Shown here in pieces: positions 10,571-22,600 of a DNA stretch of 64,000 bases. Both the position numbers and the translations under genes were made by a program. This DNA is from Pogonophryne albipinna (lineage: Eukaryota; Chordata; Actinopteri; Perciformes; Artedidraconidae): NCBI GenBank assembly GCA_028583405.1, contig CM053252.1, positions 36,421,763 through 36,485,762 on the forward strand. Direction: 5' to 3'. Within the stretch, counting starts at the first letter, position 1. Every line of letters begins with the position of its first letter. The notes beneath the pieces are model-generated. The model was not told where the DNA came from and did not search any database. It saw nothing but the letters and a program-made list of their open reading frames with translations.

Positions 10571-11193
10571 GACGGCTGAGTGTTGCTGTATTTGTGGTAG
10601 TCATGCCTCTGTCTTGGAGACTATTGTTATTTTATGTAAAGTAAACGTGTATTTTATTTGCAGATGGTGCAGTGTTTGTTACTGTTCTGTGTTAAGTAAG
10701 TTAACATATGCCATATTAGCTAGCAGTATGTTAGCTAGCCCTGTGTGTGAATTGACATTGTAACTGTGATATAGTAAAGCTGTGTATCTGTTTTCATACA
10801 TTACAGCGCTGCTTACTACTGTAGTTCATTTGCCCTTGCCTGAAAAACAACAAAGAACAAGCAAAGACAAGCCATGTCTCTTGAATGGAGGGCTTTTGCA
10901 GGTTAGCTAGCTGTTTAGCTGGACCTAAGGATACACACTGTAAGGGCAGTACAGTAGGTCTACATCGTGGTGTTTTTTTGGGGAGTTTGTTCAAAATGAA
11001 GTGCATTCAGTCCTTTCCCTCATCCCTGATTCAAGTCAATGCCCGATGCTCTCTGCAAATGAGACATTTTAAGTATTTAACTTATTATAAAATGATTGAA
11101 TTATTTAAATATTTTCTCCATACTTTGATGTAAGTTATATTCCGCTATAGTGATGTGTCCCTGGGGTAAGATGTTGCATTATTGGATGCCTTT

Positions 11194-11357
<164 letters not shown>

Positions 11358-14137
11358 TTTGATATATTTTTTCATAACTGATGAGGCACTAATCAAAAGT
11401 GAAACATCAATTCGAGGAATGGTTCCCAACAAGCAGGTAAGCAGAAAGAGGGAAGAGGGACAGGAGGGAGCTTTTATTAGCTCTGCAGAGCCTGTGACCT
11501 TGGTGCTCACTAACACACACATGCATAAATGGACACAACCTTCAGCTCTCATCAGCGGCCAACATGTCCTCCACCAAAAATGGACTGTGACAAATACAAA
11601 GAGACAATTGTTTTTTATGAAATGGGGAAGCGGCTAAAAAGAGACATTGCTCTTTCTTATACAAGCAAAGGAAGTAGTCAAAAGCACTTTGTTTTTAACA
11701 GTGGTGGGGACACTTTTTTCTGATAAAAAAAACTGTTGTATTTCACACCCCCCACCAGCCTGCAGTCGCAGAGTCAACTGTTAAGGCAATTATGGTATTA
11801 TTAAATCTTAATACAGTGTAATCCTAATGAAATGTAACTTCTAACAAAGTAGCATCCTTTCAAGTGTTTTAAATCCATATGTCTGTGAAGAACATTTGGT
11901 CTGTATTCACGAGGGTAAGAAGAAGGGTTGCATGACACTACAGGAAAGACAGGGGGAAAGGAAGACATTTGCTCTAGGGGGGTAGCTGCGACACCCAATT
12001 GTGCTTTGTACGGTGTGAGCTTTGCTTATTGTGATAGGGCGACCACCTGGGCCCAAATGTTGTTGTGTTGTCATGTAAATTATATTTTGATGTATCCCTA
12101 TAAGAGAGTCTGTCACACACAGAGAAGGACGCACTCAGAAGGAGTCGTCATGCTTACAAGCATTACAAAGAAAATATCTTTGCCTAAAACATCATTTTCT
12201 CTAGACAGCAGCTGATTTGAAGTTGCTACCACACAACGCAACAGCCTGCCTGCTTCTTTATGTTCACAGACAGAGAATGGAAAAGTTGGACAAGAATAAA
12301 CTGTCGAAAATGTGCACTATTTCGCTGCTGCAAACAGGAGCAATATATGATTTTTTATTTTCTGTTTCTAAAGTTAACTAACATAAAATGTGCCCCATGT
12401 AGAAATTGCACCATTTGCATCCCCAGCAACGCAGGCACCAAGCGTGAACAGACAAAACAAATGAACTCAATGTGTTCTTATTTATTACCATTGCTGTTTT
12501 TCAGAAAATGTTTCATCAAAGTATACTTTAAAAAGTGTTGGGGACATGTCCCCAGCGTAAATGACACTTAGGGTTCAAATGCAACTGACATCTCTGCAGT
12601 GCAGCATACTGTCACGACTTAACACTCCTTCACTACAACGCCTAGGAACTGCGTTGGGAATTATTGTCGTGTTTGTCTCAATATTTGTCTTCTAGTCCAT
12701 TACACATCTCATACTCACCACACACAGGAAAAAGTAATGAAACCAGCAGAGATTCTTTAAAATGACATTTCTACAGCAAATATACCAAAGCAATAACAAC
12801 ACGGGAGCGTGAAGTGTAATCATTACTGTCTTTTACCATCAGCGCGGCGTCTCCCGCTAACATTACAAGACAATTCCACTAAATAGGATATGAACACAAG
12901 ACATGGGAATGGAATAGTTGACTTTGAATGCGCTTGAATATAAAGATTGCTGGACAAAAAACGGTGTTAAATGGAGCCAGAAAAGGCTGCTCAGATTAGA
13001 AGTGGAAAGGCAGAATGAACACTCACAGCCTTCACATACACCAACACGAGCCACATTCTTTGACCTCCTCTGAATTGGGTCCCGGGCGAGGATTATGGGC
13101 AGTGCTTCAGAAAGACATGAGCTCCTCGCTCTCTCAACAGACAATATTTAACCTCTACGGCAAATCCTTCAACACTGCGAAGCGAAAAGGAGGGGAAGAA
13201 AGAAGGCTTTAATTCACCTTTTCATGTTGGAGCACCAAGGTCGTTCTGCTATTATCAGGAAATCAAAGTGAATAAGTGAGAAGAACAGAGGGGGAAATCA
13301 TTTCACTAGAGGCGGCACGGGATTAAGAGCAACGTCTGAAGAAGCTGACCTAGAGCAATCATGGTCTTTTTAAAAGGGTCCCAGATTGGATGGAATGAAA
13401 GGATGGATGTTAGTGTAATGTGCTGCCAAGTTGTTGGCTTGAGGATGGCAGGGAAGAGCTGTCAAAGTCATTATGGAGAGACAGATACTCCAAGCATTAA
13501 GGTTGTGATTACAGCTCCATGCTCGGGGTACAGCCGCTGATCCCCCCTCAGCCTCAGGGGACAAAGCTGTGCCATCAGTAACACACGGAGCCACCGCTGT
13601 TGATGAGCAAGGGCGGTTGGAGGAGATATCACAGTTGGAGGAGGCTGGGATTTGACAAGCTGTCTTGGCCAACCCTAGTGGGCCATCAGCTGTGTGTGTG
13701 TCAGTGTGTGTGTGTGAATGGCAGCAGCCTGCTGTGTTCCCCGGTGCGCTGTGGCCTTGAAGCTATAGCACAGTCCTGGGGCTGACATATTCTAATCCTG
13801 TTTCCTCTGGCTTTGTCACACCTCTCTCGTCCAGCCTTCCTCAGCTAATTTCCATCCCAACCGTTTGCTTTTTAATCAATGCAATGTGGTCGAAACAAGG
13901 AGATGTTGCAGTGTGAAGATTTGACTAAGAAAATGCTGGCTCAAGTGAGCTCTTTGGCAAATTTGCACAAAAGTGACCTTGAGTAATAGCAGGACTGTGG
14001 CTGAGTTGTTACCCCTTCCTCCTGAGGTCCGCAGGGTTTGAATCCAGCATGTCCAGCTGTGCTTAGTCTCCCGCGCTCCTACTTTGTTTGTATTGACTTT
14101 GTACACATTTTTGGTGGATCACTTTCATTCTACTGTT

Positions 14138-14330
14138 ATACATTACATCACATACAGCTGATGCTTTTATCCAAAGCTGCTTACAATAAGTTGTACAGCC
14201 ATGAAGCTACAAAAAAAACAAAACAAGAATCCTGCAAAAACATTAGCTTTCAGAAGGCTGAACCATTGTAAGTGCTACTGCATTGGCTTCAAGTACGCCA
14301 GTGGAAACAGGTGGACTTTTAGTCTGTGAT
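14138..14330. repeat. Fish interspersed repeat (CTGATGCTTTTATCCAAAGC type)
   Basis: CAGCTGATGCTTTTATCCAA followed by AGCTGCTTACAATAAG is the signature of a widespread fish interspersed repeat (consensus ...GACGCTTTTATCCAAAGCGACTTACA...). A related copy lies at 15664-15790. The family is known to me only by sequence pattern, so I do not name it. Confidence 0.5.
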
Positions 14331-14496
14331 GGAAGATATCAATGGGGAGCTTGTTCAACCATTTTGGTGCCAGTCGATTGTGGAGAATGACGGAACATCA
14401 GTTCACAGTGAGCTGTAAAATATTCTCGCGTTACAAACCACTGTGCAGTGTTGTGGTGTGTCAAACTGGACTGCCCGTATCTTCTGAGCATGAATG

Positions 14497-14509
14497 CAGT
14501 GTGTGTGTG

Positions 14510-14557
<48 letters not shown>
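14497..14557 (+). repeat. (GT)n microsatellite next to an msi2 exon
   Basis: GT repeats with one GACGT interruption at about 14510, ending at 14557. The tract lies only about 33 bp beyond the donor of the exon at 14591-14665, so on the transcript it is a CA-repeat just downstream of a 5' splice site. Confidence 0.95.
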
Positions 14558-14558
<1 letters not shown>

Positions 14559-14590
14559 AAGAGTAATCACCAGTTTAAAAGAGAACTTAC

Positions 14591-14665
14591 CTGGGAACTG
14601 GTAGCTGTAGCTTGGGGCAAATCCAGTGTAACCTCTGCCGTATGTTGCTACAATGTTAGGATAAC
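14591..14665 (-). CDS. msi2: msi2 exon: [12 protein letters not shown]...YQFP segment
   Basis: This 75-bp Musashi-2 exon lies between a CCCCAG acceptor and a consensus GTAAGT donor. Its first two bases complete a codon begun at 15118, giving AGT (Ser). It then reads [24 protein letters not shown] and the first base of a Gly codon. Vertebrate MSI2 has [25 protein letters not shown] here, so the Ser junction, Ile, Thr and Ser are substitutions relative to the sequence I remember. This Tyr/Gly-rich stretch lies just after RRM2 and the linker. Intron phase is 1 at both ends, so skipping this 25-codon exon would keep the frame. Confidence 0.95.
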
Positions 14666-15117
14666 CTGGGGAGAAGGCAATAAAGGACTTTTAGAAAAGC
14701 ATCATGATAAAAAAGTACACATAAAAACTTCTATAATTGCATAGTCCTTTCCATCACTTGTATCTTAGTCTATCCCACTAAAGATCAAAGGAGAGCTGCA
14801 CTAAAGACAACATTTATAAAAATTAGACATGTTTCCTTCCTTTTCTGAGGATGGATTTTACACATATTTAAGCCATTATGAATACAGTACTATCTGTAAA
14901 ATATAAAATGTGGGTAATTAATCCTTGTCCTCACAGCCTGGTCTCCACTGCAACCTAAACTGTTTGCCTGAGGAGGGTATTCCCGACACAAAACACAGAT
15001 ACATTTAAATGTGAAATCATTATTAGCAAGTGACATACGTTTCCACAGTTGATGAAATAAATTCATTTGTGTTAGATAAATATTATGCACATTCCAAAAT
15101 GTAAGCATTCAACTTAC
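14666..15117 (-). other. msi2: Short msi2 intron (452 bp)
   Basis: This is the only short intron in the window. It has a GTAAGT donor at the 15112-15117 side and a polypyrimidine-CCCCAG acceptor at 14666. No mobile element or other feature was recognised. Its small size against neighbouring introns of 8-35 kb suggests constrained splicing of the exon pair. Confidence 0.9.
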
Positions 15118-15232
15118 TCAGCATGCCCATGCCCAGCATGAAGGCATCCACAGTGTACGGAAGGCCCCTCGCCCGACCCCGTGTCCCCGGGGGACACATC
15201 ACTTCTTTAGGCTGGGCCTTTTTGCATTCTAC
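15118..15232 (-). CDS. msi2: msi2 exon: end of RRM2 and linker ([12 protein letters not shown]...[10 protein letters not shown])
   Basis: The 115-bp exon starts in phase 0 after TTTCACAG and reads [38 protein letters not shown], then one base before a GTAAGT donor. [12 protein letters not shown] is the last beta strand of RRM2, and the [13 protein letters not shown] linker distinguishes Musashi-2 from Musashi-1. Compared with the vertebrate MSI2 I recall (VMFPPG, YTMDAF), this copy has Cys for Phe and Val for Met. The last exonic base is A, which changes the junction codon from Gly to Ser. The exon follows 23941-24023 in phase across an 8.7-kb intron. Confidence 0.96.
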
Positions 15233-15663
15233 CTGTGAAACAGATAATGAGAAAACAAGTCAAACAATACTTGACACTTTACTTACACCGTTCAGTGTTT
15301 GTCTCAACCATTTTTGATAATGTTTTGCTTTTTATACCAAATGGGCTTGATGCTAAACTGTTTTGGAATGACCGGCTTCATTAGAAGTTTTTTAGACCCT
15401 CCAGTTGGCAAATATTGCAGCCAGATAGACAGCAAATGTTGCCCTTAATTGTATTCACATTAAATTAGACTCAGACCATTTTTCTTTAAATCTTTTCATT
15501 TACATTTAATGTCCAAGTTCAGGATTTGTTTAGAGCCAACATGATCTTACTGACTCTTTAGGTCTTTCAGTTCAGAAGTTAAGGGTGATGTAAAGATTCA
15601 ACAAATTCAACATCATTTGTGCCTTACATAAGGCAAACTTACATTTTGACCTTCAGAATGGCT

Positions 15664-15790
15664 GTACATTGATGTTACATTTATTTAAACTCATTTGTCA
15701 GACACTGTCCAAAGTAAATGAAGTGTGTTCAACCTCTGTAGGAAGAAGAAGTTGAGTACAAGTGCATCATTAAGTACAATGGGCACTGAA
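15664..15790. repeat. Second copy of the fish interspersed repeat seen at 14138
   Basis: GTTACATTTATTTAAACTCA with TTGTCAGACACTGTCCAAAG and a following AGTACAAGTGCATCATTAAG matches the general layout of the family (…CATTTGTCAGACGCTTTTGTCCAAAGCGACGTACA…) with several substitutions. It is diverged and truncated. Confidence 0.45.
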
Positions 15791-16705
15791 TCCGCCCTCC
15801 TTTGTGTAATTTCCTCTAATTATTTCTCGTCTCATCTCCCTCTCATTAGCTCACTTCTTAATTTAAAGGAGGACCACACACACTCACACACCTTCTGCAC
15901 TGTTCCCTCCTACATCACTGTTACTGCCTTTATCTGGGGGATATCGGAAATGCTAATTTGTCCTGGATTGCGCCAAGGCCATTCGCTTAAGGTCAGAGAG
16001 CCTTTGTTTCAATGGCTTTGCCGATATCATCATTATGCCTCAATCGATATGCCTGAGACAGAAAAACACAACGTGCCGAAGGCCCCTTTACCCTTCAAAG
16101 TTCTTGTTTAACTGTGCTAGCAGTGAATGGAAGGGACGTTGCAGTTATTAATCACCAAGTCGATACAAGATGTGCTACGGGAAGTGGACGCTGGCGGGGG
16201 TCACAGCAGCCTGGTGTGACCACACACTGAAGCTGAGGGGGCTCAGGGAAATTGGCATCTAGCAATCAAAGGGTCAGCGATTTGACCCCATTTCCCATAG
16301 GGATGTCTAAGGTATAGCAACGTTTGTATGTTGCTATGTTTAAAAAGCTAAATGACATGTAATGTAAAGGTGCCTCAATGATGATGTTGATGGTTCATCA
16401 TTAAAATGGACCATTTCAAAAGGCAGTGTGTCTCCTCATTTTAACAAATAAAAGGTGTATGGCATGGTATGTGTATCCAAGATAAGATATACTGTGTATA
16501 TACACACATACACATAAATATACACACATACGCAAATGTATGCCACTGTTATTCCCCACTGAATAATGTGGGCTACACATATGCTCCTATGGTTATGCTA
16601 TGCTTCAGGAAAATGCATTTCCTTCGTTTTCGCCACACCTAAAGTGAACGAGTGCAGTTGTGCCATTACACCGAGGTAGTTAGGGTTCTTACTGATGTCA
16701 AGTGG

Positions 16706-18301
16706 TCTCTAGTCAGTGTTTCTGTTCTCTAGTCAGTGTCAGTGTTTCTGTTCTCTAGTCAGTGTTTCTGTTCTCTAGTCAGTGTTTCTGTTCTCTAGTC
16801 AGTATTTCTGTTCTCTAGTCAGTGTTTCTGTTCTCTAGTCAGTGTTTCTGTTCTCTAGTCAGTGTCAGTGTTTCTGTTCTCTAGTCAGTGTTTCTGTTCT
16901 CTAGTCAGTGTTTCTGTTCTCTAGTCAGTATTTCTGTTCTCTAGTCAGTGTTTCTGTTCTTTAGTCAGTGTTTCTGTTCTCTAGTCAGTGTCAGTGTTTC
17001 TGTTCTCTAGTCAGTGTTTCTGTTCTCTAGTCAGTGTTTCTGTTCTCTTGTCAGTGTTTCTGTTTTCTAGTCAGTGTTTCTGTTCTCTAGTCAGTGTTTC
17101 TGTTCTTTAGTCAGTGTTTCTGTTCTCTAGTCAGTGTCAGTGTTTCTGTTCTCTAGTCAGTGTTTCTGTTCTCTAGTCAGTGTTTCTGTTCTCTTGTCAG
17201 TGTTTCTGTTCTCTAGTCAGTGTTTCTGTTCTCTCATCAGTGTTTCTGTTCTTTAGTCAGTGTTTCTGTTCTCTAGTCAGTGTTTCTGTTCTCTAGTCAG
17301 TGTTTCTGTTCTCTTGTCAGTGTTTCTGTTTTCTAGTCAGTGTTTCTGTTCTCTAGTCAGTGTTTCTGTTCTTTAGTCAGTGTTTCTGTTCTCTAGTCAG
17401 TGTTTCTGTTCTTTAGTCAGTGTTTCTGTTCTCTAGTCAGTGTTTCTGTTCTCTAGTCAGTGTTTCTGTTCTTTAGTCAGTGTTTCTGTTCTCTAGTCAG
17501 TGTTTCTGTTCTTTAGTCAGTGTTTCTGTTCTTTAGTCAGTATTTCTGTTCTCTAGTCAGTATTTCTGTTCTCTAGTCAGTGTTTCTGTTCTCTAGTCAG
17601 TGTTTCTGTTTTCTAGTCAGTGTTTCTGTTCTCTAGTCAGTGTTTCTGTTCTTTAGTCAGTGTTTCTGTTCTCTAGTCAGTGTTTCTGTTCTTTAGTCAG
17701 TGTTTCTGTTCTCTAGTCAGTATTTCTGTTCTCTAGTCAGTGTTTCTGTTCTCTAGTCAGTATTTCTGTTCTCTAGTCAGTGTTTCTGTTCTCTAGTCAG
17801 TATTTCTGTTCTCTAGTCAGTGTTTCTGTTCTCTAGTCAGTGTTTCTGTTCTTTAGTCAGTGTTTCTGTTCTCTAGTCAGTGTTTCTGTTTTCTAGTCAG
17901 TGTTTCTGTTCTCTAGTCAGTGTTTCTGTTCTTTAGTCAGTGTTTCTGTTCTCTAATCAGTGTTTCTGTTCTCTAGTCAGTGTTTCTGTTCTCTAGTCAG
18001 TATTTCTGTTCTCTAGTCAGTGTTTCTGTTCTCTAGTCAGTGTTTCTGTTCTTTAGTCAGTGTTTCTGTTCTCTAGTCAGTGTTTCTGTTTTCTAGTCAG
18101 TGTTTCTGTTCTCTAGTCAGTGTTTCTGTTCTTTAGTCAGTGTTTCTGTTCTCTAGTCAGTGTTTCTGTTCTCTAGTCAGTGTTTCTGTTCTCTAGTCAG
18201 TGTTTCTGTTCTTTAGTCAGTGTTTCTGTTCTCTAGTCAGTGTTTCTGTTCTCTAGTCAGTATTTCTGTTCTCTAGTCAGTGTTTCTGTTCTCTAGTCAG
18301 T
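16706..18301 (+). repeat. 20-bp minisatellite, about 79 units, with higher-order structure
   Basis: The unit is CAGTGTTTCTGTTCTCTAGT, tandem for 1.6 kb with very low divergence (C/T and A/G variants such as TTTAGT, TTCTAGT and CAGTATTT). In the first 430 bp, 26-bp variant units containing AGTCAGTGTCAGTG start at 16731, 16857, 16983 and 17129. The intervals of 126, 126 and 146 bp show a higher-order repeat of one 26-bp plus five 20-bp units. The rest of the array is nearly uniform. It lies wholly within an msi2 intron and has no coding role. There are no spacers, so it is not a CRISPR array. Confidence 0.98.
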
Positions 18302-18601
18302 TTTTTACATGTTAAAATGTCCAGGTTTCTTGCAATACCAGATAGCCTCTGTCAATACTTCAGTCTCACACACCCACTACTCCCATAAGACAAAAACACC
18401 CTAACCCACCCACACCATACTACACAAACCCATATTTTATTATTCAGTTTGGTCCGCTTTGGTATTTTGTCATTGTCTTATTTTTTTTCCATCTGTATAT
18501 GTGACCTTATATTTGTGAGATCCAGTGTTGACACTTGAGTGAATGGAGCAGTGTGTGCCTTGATTTAATGAGTCATTGCTATGAGAAGCTGTTTAGATCT
18601 T

Positions 18602-19697
18602 ATAATAATAATAATAGATTTATTTTGTTAGCGCTTTTACAGGTGCTCAAAGACGCTTTACAGATATAGTGAAAAGAAAAGAAAGGAACAACAAATACAT
18701 ATATATAGTTAAAGTTAAAGTAAATAATACAAAAACAATCACACATTAAAAGCCAGATTGAAGAGGTGAGTTTTTGAAGTTGATTCTTTGACGGACGGGG
18801 AGCCAGTGGAGGTTCTGGAGAACGGGAGTGATGTGGTCTCGGGAGCGGGTGTGGGTGAGGAGGAGGGCATCAGAGTTCTGGATATGTTGGAGTTTATTGA
18901 TTAGGTTGGATGGTATGCCGTAGAGGATGCTATTGCAGTAGTCGAGTCGTGAAGTGATGAATGCATGAATCAGGGTTTCAGCAGCAGAGGAGGAGAGTGA
19001 TGGGTGGAGACGGGCAATGTTTTTGAGGTGGAAAAAGGCGGTCCTGGTGATGTGATTGATGTGGTGGTTGAATTTGAGCTGACTGTCGAAGATGACTCCG
19101 AGGTTGTGGATGTGAGGGGGGGGGAGATAGAGTGTGGCTGTCAATGGTGAAGTTGAAATTCTGGATGGCTTTGGCTTTTGCATCAATGCTTTTATTTCTG
19201 AGAGACAGTTGGTGAGAGTGGAGTGTGTTGTGGGGGTGATGGTTTTTGTTGAGATATAAAGTTGGATGTCATCGGCGTAGCAGTGAAATTGAAGGTTGTG
19301 GCGACTAATTATTTGGGGGAGCATGGAGAGGATGAAGAGGAGGGGGCCAAGCACCGAACCCTGGGGGACGCCTTGGGACAGAAGAGCAGTGGAGGAGGTG
19401 CAGTTGTTGATGTTGATAAACTGATGTCTGTCGGTGAGGTAGGATTTCAGCCAGGAGAGTGCAGTATCGGTGATGTTGAGTGATGATTCGAGGAGGGACA
19501 GCAGGATGGCGTGGTTGATGGTGTTGGATGCTGCGGTGAGGTCGAGGAGGATGAGGATGTTCAGGTTGCCGGAGTCAGAGGAGAGGAGGAGGTCGCTTGT
19601 GATTTTCAGAAGAGCTGTTTCTGTGCTGTGTTTTGATCGGAAACCGGATTGAAATGGCTCAAAGAGGTCATTGGAGCTGAGGTGGGATTTAAGTTGT
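18602..19697 (-). mobile_element. 5'-truncated L2-like LINE with short 3' tandem tail
   Basis: This minus-strand non-LTR retrotransposon ends at 18602 in ATT repeats, preceded by the L2-type 3' motif (AAAGCG...GAGCACCTGTAAAAGCGC). The flanking GATCTT (18596-18601 and 19698-19703) looks like a target duplication. About 1.1 kb remains of an element that is normally several kilobases long. The 5' end is truncated within the reverse-transcriptase domain. Confidence 0.85.
18746..19697 (-). pseudogene. L2-like reverse transcriptase, C-terminal part
   Basis: The frame contains FQSGFRSKHSTETALLK, LLSQGVPQGSVLGPLLF and FHCYADDIQLYI (the catalytic YADD box). It goes on through HHINHITRTAFFHLKNIARL and FITSRLDYCNSILYGI to LHWLPVRQRINFK, the typical end of L2-clade ORF2. 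The first catalytic box reads LLDLTAASNTINH where the family has a form like LDLSAAFDTVNH, so the first metal-binding Asp is Asn. The upstream part of the open frame (beyond 19697) is unrelated flanking DNA. Endonuclease and the first half of the RT are missing. Confidence 0.85.
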
Positions 19698-22600
19698 GAT
19701 CTTGCAGTACAAAAGTCTGCAGATAGAGAAATGCTCTGCCAGCCAACAGTTAATGTCTCCCGTTGTGGGCTTGAGATTGGCAGGGCCACCCACTCCTGGC
19801 CCTGAGGGGAGATGGAGAGTGCAGCATGGGTCTGTGCCACTTGGCAGGGTGCAATTAGTAACCCTCCAGGTGACGAAAGCAAAGGGGAACAGCAGGCACA
19901 CAGCTAGGCAGTTACACATTTCAATCACACCATGACACATGGGGAAAGTTTAGAATGATGCAACTGTATTTACCATAAACCAACCATGACTTTAGTAAGT
20001 TAATATCAACGGAGCAGTATCAAATAATAATAATAATATGTTCCTACTCTCAGAGGAGGTGGGCAGAAAAGATGTTGTAAGGCTCTTTATAATATAGGTG
20101 TCTTTGCTATAGAGCGTGGGGTAAAGCAGAGTGCTGGCTTCCTTTATTTATCTGTGTCATTACGTCCAGTTATGAAGCCATAAAGCCCAGTTAGCTTTAC
20201 TACACCAGCCACCCAATGCTGTTGATGCCATTTGACTTACCCAATTACGTGCAGGAAACTATTCTCTCAATCTCTCCCCTCATAGTTCCGTCTGTCTTGT
20301 TTTTGATGGGTGGCTTTGATAACGCTCCAAATGGAAGAAAAACACTCGTCCTTCAATCGAGGAAAAACCATGTTGCTTTGTATTAAAAGGAGTCAGTTGG
20401 GGTGTTTGGGCATTTGATCAGGGTTATTATTGGACACCTCCCTGGGGCAGAACCCACCCACATGGAGGGATAAAGCTGTATGTCCAATCGAGTCAACGAA
20501 ACACCCTTAGACTAAGATGTGTCTGTGGAGAAGGACATCTGGGATTTCTTGCTCCAGCTGTGACCTTAAACTAGAACAGTGGCAGCAAATTGATTGATTA
20601 TCTTCATGTGAGGTTTTATGTAAATCGCAGCTTTTAAAGGCTGTATATGGGGCTGTCAGTCAAGAGTTAGTGAGGTGTAATTGTGACCACTGGTCACACT
20701 TTCTTATGCCATCAATAAAGACAATAAAAACAATATTAGATCATTAAAAAACAATTTAAAAAGAAGGTATAGCAATATAAATTAGTCCCATTATCCAGCC
20801 GATTCAAACAGTTATAATAACAAAACAACATACATGATACATGCTTCATTAAATATGAAATATGTCATTTTACCCTAAATAAAAAATTGAAAAAAAGTGT
20901 TATTTTATATTACCTATCCTTATATGATAACCGCAAAAGGAGGTATATTCTTACAGATTCCAGTCATGGCTTTACCTACACACAGCTTAAGTACAGATTG
21001 CTTCACTAATCTAAAAAGTGTCATATTTTTATGTAAAACTGTATCTTACGATAAAACATTTAGAAAAAGCTTTTATTATTAAGTTTAATAATATATATTT
21101 TATTATGAATGATACCCCATTATAATTAGTCCAGGTTCAAGAGAAGGGCAGAACAGTGATTGTACAGAAATGTAGTTAATTTAGTAAGCAAAAACTAATT
21201 TTCAGAGTTTGTCAAACCATAGAAATACGTCTAAATAACCAGCAAGCTGAATGATTAAAAAATATCGAACTGATAGACAGCTGGTAAAAATTCAACAATT
21301 CGGTGGCAAACTGTATTTCCCCCAGTATGCCGGATGGCCAGTAGTAAGCAAGTGTGGTAACTGGCAATTAAGCGGGAAACCTAAGGCTGTGTTTAAAAAC
21401 AATTTCAGATTTGACCTGAATCGGACATTGAATATCCCAGGAAAAAAGGTTTTTAATAAAAGAATAGAATAAAATTGTAAATGGTACACTTCTTATTTAC
21501 CATCCTTCCTTCCACCCAGCTAACCATCCATCATCTCTCACCACTTATCCTTTAGGGTAATGGACAGCTAACTGTTCCCAAGCCGATAGCAAGCAAACAC
21601 CCCAGAAAAGGGACCAAGCCTCCCACACCATCGTCCCGTATTAGTAATGTCCTATTGTCACAAATTTGAAAACTTCATTCAAAAATGTCTGTCATAGCCA
21701 TCAGTGTCAGTTGTTGTGACCTGTTGAATGAATGGCGTTCCTTGATTACAGGAAATCTATTATCTTTGCCAATCATCTTCTATTAAATCCACAGCTAACT
21801 TCTGTCAATCGGACTGCAAGTTTCCAAGGTTTATGGACAGACTAATCAACACTTTTAAAGTCAAAAGAAAGAGATTCTCCAACTTTAATGAGTTGTGTTC
21901 CACTAGATTACCTCTTTGCTTCTGTCGCTGCCACTCTTCTCTCCATTGTACCTGAGATTGAGGCCCTGTCATAATGATGAAGACTCAACAGAGTGGAAGT
22001 CAATAAGCCTTCTCTCTTTCAGAACTCGTCTTTTCTCCCTGATTCTCTCGGTCTCAATTTTCCATGAATGTTTATTGACAACTTAAATGCATGAGTGAAT
22101 AACCTCATGTATGAAGTATCCAATACATGTTTAGTGTCCATTGCTGTCAAAAAGATACACAGTGTTGTCTTGGTACCCTTCTGATAAAACACATGATCTG
22201 TAAATGCAAGACAACGGGTTCCAATTTTGCTCGGTTTGCAGTTTTTTACTGCTGTAGACCAGTATACTTAAATGTTCACAAAGCATTTGGGAAATAGGGG
22301 CTTACACTAGCCGATATTAGTCCACACTGAATACGAAGGCAAATTAAACATTGCTACTTCTGTTGGAAGTTGGTATTAATGTCTGCGAGGGCTGGGACTT
22401 AAAGCTGTATTATTGTTCTTCTTCTTCATTTTCTTCCTCTACTTCTTCTTTTCATACTCTCCTGCCCTCCCCTGCTGGTGTAAACAATGCACGCAATCCC
22501 CCTGTAGCCCAATTTAAAACAGGCTGTCGATGAGTGGTGTGAAAAGAGGAAGGGGGCTGACGGTCCATGGGGGGATATCGACTAAAATAAAGAAATCATG

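Noticed and set aside
12536..12570. GGGGACATGTCCCC palindrome as a regulatory site
   Set aside because: It resembles p53-type half-sites by chance, but the same motif occurs in degraded fish repeats and nothing else supports a functional site here.
15725..16111. 128-codon plus-strand ORF
   Set aside because: No recognisable domain, it overlaps an interspersed repeat at its start, and its sequence is better explained as non-coding intronic DNA.
16706..18301. Possible CRISPR-like array
   Set aside because: The 20-bp units are contiguous with no unique spacers, and the genome is vertebrate. It is a minisatellite.
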